From NCBI GenBank assembly GCA_019428945.1, contig JAHYJM010000015.1:1-32703 (forward strand): 32,703 bases of DNA, given 5' to 3'. Position numbers and translations under genes: made by a program. Numbering within the stretch: position 1 is the first letter of the stretch; the number at the start of each line of letters is the position of its first letter. This DNA comes from Bacillota bacterium (GTDB lineage: Bacteria > Bacillota > Dethiobacteria > DTU022). Shown one piece after another: positions 31,199-32,703 of this stretch. The notes beneath the pieces are model-generated. The model saw nothing but the letters and a program-made list of their open reading frames with translations. It made no database searches and was not told where the DNA came from.

Positions 31199-32703
31199 CT
31201 AACTTTCTTTTTTCTCCTCATCTGCCCGATCGTCCTGCACGTCGTAATCAGCATCTACCACATTTTCAGCATCTTCGCCACCTGTAGCTTCCCCCGCTTC
31301 GCCGCCTTCCGGGCTACCCTGTTCTGCTTTCGCCTGTTCATATAGTTTAGATGACAGTTCATGCATAAAACTGTTCATTTTTTCTGTTACCTCTTTAATC
31401 TTGTCAAGATCTTCGCCTCTTGCTGCTTCACGCAATTCTTCAGCAGTTTTTTTAACCTCTTCAGCTTTATCGGCTTCAATCTTATCGCCAAGATCTTTCA
31501 GCGCTTTTTCAGCGCTGTAGGCAAGTGTGTCCGCCTGGTTGCGGGCTTCAGCCAGTTCACGGCGTTTGCGATCTTCTTCTGCATGCTTTTCGGCATCATT
31601 AACCATAGCATCAATTTGATCTTTTTCCAGTCCGCTTGAAGCAGTTATAGTTATTTTCTGCTCACGGTTGGTGGCAAGATCTTTCGCAGATACATTCACG
31701 ATGCCGTTAGCATCAATATTAAAGCTAACTTCGATCTGGGGAATACCGCGCGGCGCCGGTGGGATGCCGTCGAGCATGAAACGCCCCATGGTTTTATTAT
31801 CCGATGCCATTGATCTTTCACCCTGCAGAATGTGGATTTCAACACTGGTCTGGTTGTCAGCAGCTGTCGAGAAAATCTGCTTTTTCTCTGTAGGAATTGT
31901 AGTGTTACGTTCAATAATCTTAGTAAAAACACCACCGAGAGTTTCAATTCCCAGTGATAGTGGCGTAACATCAAGCAGCAGCACATCTTTAGCTTCACCG
32001 CTTAAAACAGCAGCCTGGTAAGCAGCGCCCATGGCAACAACTTCATCAGGGTTTACCCCCTTATGAGGCTCCTTACCCAAAAGCTTGCGAATTGCATCCT
32101 GAACAGCCGGGATACGCGTTGAACCTCCGACAAGAATAATACGATCTACTTCTTCTGCTGTCAAACCGGCATCGGAAAGCGCCTGTTTAGTCGGACCCAT
32201 GGTTTTTTCAACCAGGTCGGCCGTCAATTCGTCAAATTTTGCCCTGGTCAACGGCACATTAAGGTGTTTCGGGCCATCCTGGGTTGCTGTAATGAAGGGC
32301 AGGTTTATATCTGTGCTGGTTACTGAAGACAGCTCAACTTTGGCTTTTTCGGCAGCTTCGCTTAAACGCTGCAGAGCCATCCTGTCTCCCCTGAGATCTA
32401 TACCCTGGTCTTTCTTAAACTCTTCAGCTATGTAGTCTACTATACGCTGATCAAAATCATCCCCGCCAAGACGGTTGTTTCCGCTGGTTGCTTTAACTTC
32501 AACCACATCATCGCCCAGCTCAAGAACTGAAACGTCAAATGTTCCGCCGCCAAGGTCGAAAACAAGAATTTTATGATCACCTTTTTTATCGAGACCATAA
32601 GCGAGCGCTGCCGCTGTAGGTTCGTTGATAATGCGCAGGACCTCTAAACCGGCTATAGTGCCGGCATCCTTAGTAGCCTGGCGCTGGCTGTCGGTAAAAT
32701 AAG
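31199..32703 (-). CDS. dnaK: Chaperone protein DnaK, N-terminus beyond the window
   Basis: Hsp70 chaperone, the 3' 500 codons of the gene; the first part of the ATPase domain lies beyond base 32703. Visible ATPase motifs are [13 protein letters not shown], the phosphate loop [12 protein letters not shown], and [10 protein letters not shown]. Next come the linker [13 protein letters not shown], the substrate-binding domain and the helical lid. The tail is longer and more acidic than usual, with [15 protein letters not shown] before the family ending [11 protein letters not shown]. Stop is TAG; readthrough would add 32 codons through the palindromic repeats. dnaJ lies directly downstream, as usual. 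Confidence 0.97.
   Translation of the reverse strand, partial: YFTDSQRQATKDAGTIAGLEVLRIINEPTAAALAYGLDKKGDHKILVFDLGGGTFDVSVLELGDDVVEVKATSGNNRLGGDDFDQRIVDYIAEEFKKDQGIDLRGDRMALQRLSEAAEKAKVELSSVTSTDINLPFITATQDGPKHLNVPLTRAKFDELTADLVEKTMGPTKQALSDAGLTAEEVDRIILVGGSTRIPAVQDAIRKLLGKEPHKGVNPDEVVAMGAAYQAAVLSGEAKDVLLLDVTPLSLGIETLGGVFTKIIERNTTIPTEKKQIFSTAADNQTSVEIHILQGERSMASDNKTMGRFMLDGIPPAPRGIPQIEVSFNIDANGIVNVSAKDLATNREQKITITASSGLEKDQIDAMVNDAEKHAEEDRKRRELAEARNQADTLAYSAEKALKDLGDKIEADKAEEVKKTAEELREAARGEDLDKIKEVTEKMNSFMHELSSKLYEQAKAEQGSPEGGEAGEATGGEDAENVVDADYDVQDDRADEEKKES

Noticed and set aside
1-32703. tRNA genes, rRNA genes, CRISPR arrays, prophage or defence genes
   Set aside because: No T-loop consensus in a tRNA context, no regularly spaced repeats and no phage, nuclease-toxin or reverse transcriptase-like protein were seen.

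Overview
The window is a stretch of bacterial chromosome from an anaerobic-type Firmicute (Clostridia-like). The evidence is the order of housekeeping genes on the minus strand, read from high to low coordinates: dnaK, dnaJ, rsmE, mtaB, then hinT, rpsU, yqeY, nfeD, floA, phoH, pgpH (yqfF), ybeY, dgkA, cdd, era, recO, glyQ, glyS, a PPDK regulator and ppdK. This closely follows the Bacillus/Clostridium dnaK to glyQS supercluster. Purine-rich Shine-Dalgarno sites, a T-box ahead of glyQS and the pyrophosphate-linked PPDK pair agree with this. TTG start codons are unusually common.

Layout. 1-6672: start of an unidentified gene at the left edge, ppdK with its kinase/phosphorylase regulator, and glyQS. 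6673-7098: glycine T-box leader with promoter, plus the flavodoxin terminator. 7099-8300: a flavodoxin and a NapH-like membrane ferredoxin. 8424-10009: a trimethylamine methyltransferase gene (mttB) with one in-frame TAG, its promoter and a terminator hairpin. 10123-21911: the core housekeeping block, with a cytidine deaminase-TrmO fusion, a DUF881 protein and two small uncharacterised membrane proteins. 22110-24265: a plus-strand operon of mnmH, a YlbF-like gene and a HAD phosphatase. 24435-27597: ktrB and corA, divergent around a 763-bp non-coding region with many hairpins and a 27-bp perfect inverted repeat. 27704-32703: mtaB, rsmE, dnaJ and a partial dnaK.

The most interesting signal is mttB. 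Its frame is open for 488 codons except for a single TAG at codon 328, where the MttB family carries pyrrolysine. That codon lies just inside the loop of a perfect 12-bp inverted repeat. The second is the ktrB upstream region. Several of its hairpins contain a pair that is G-U on the minus strand but A-C on the plus strand, suggesting a long structured RNA leader on the potassium-transporter transcript. I do not recognise it as a known riboswitch.

How the genes may work together: glyQS, mtaB, the TrmO domain, mnmH, ybeY, era, rsmE and rpsU all serve translation (tRNA charging and modification, ribosome maturation). PpdK and its regulator control pyruvate/PEP flux. PgpH, a probable c-di-AMP phosphodiesterase, and KtrB, a potassium channel subunit of a type often controlled by c-di-AMP, may be functionally linked. 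MttB implies a methylamine/corrinoid capability and a pyrrolysine (pyl) system elsewhere in the genome; neither pyl genes nor a corrinoid partner are in the window.
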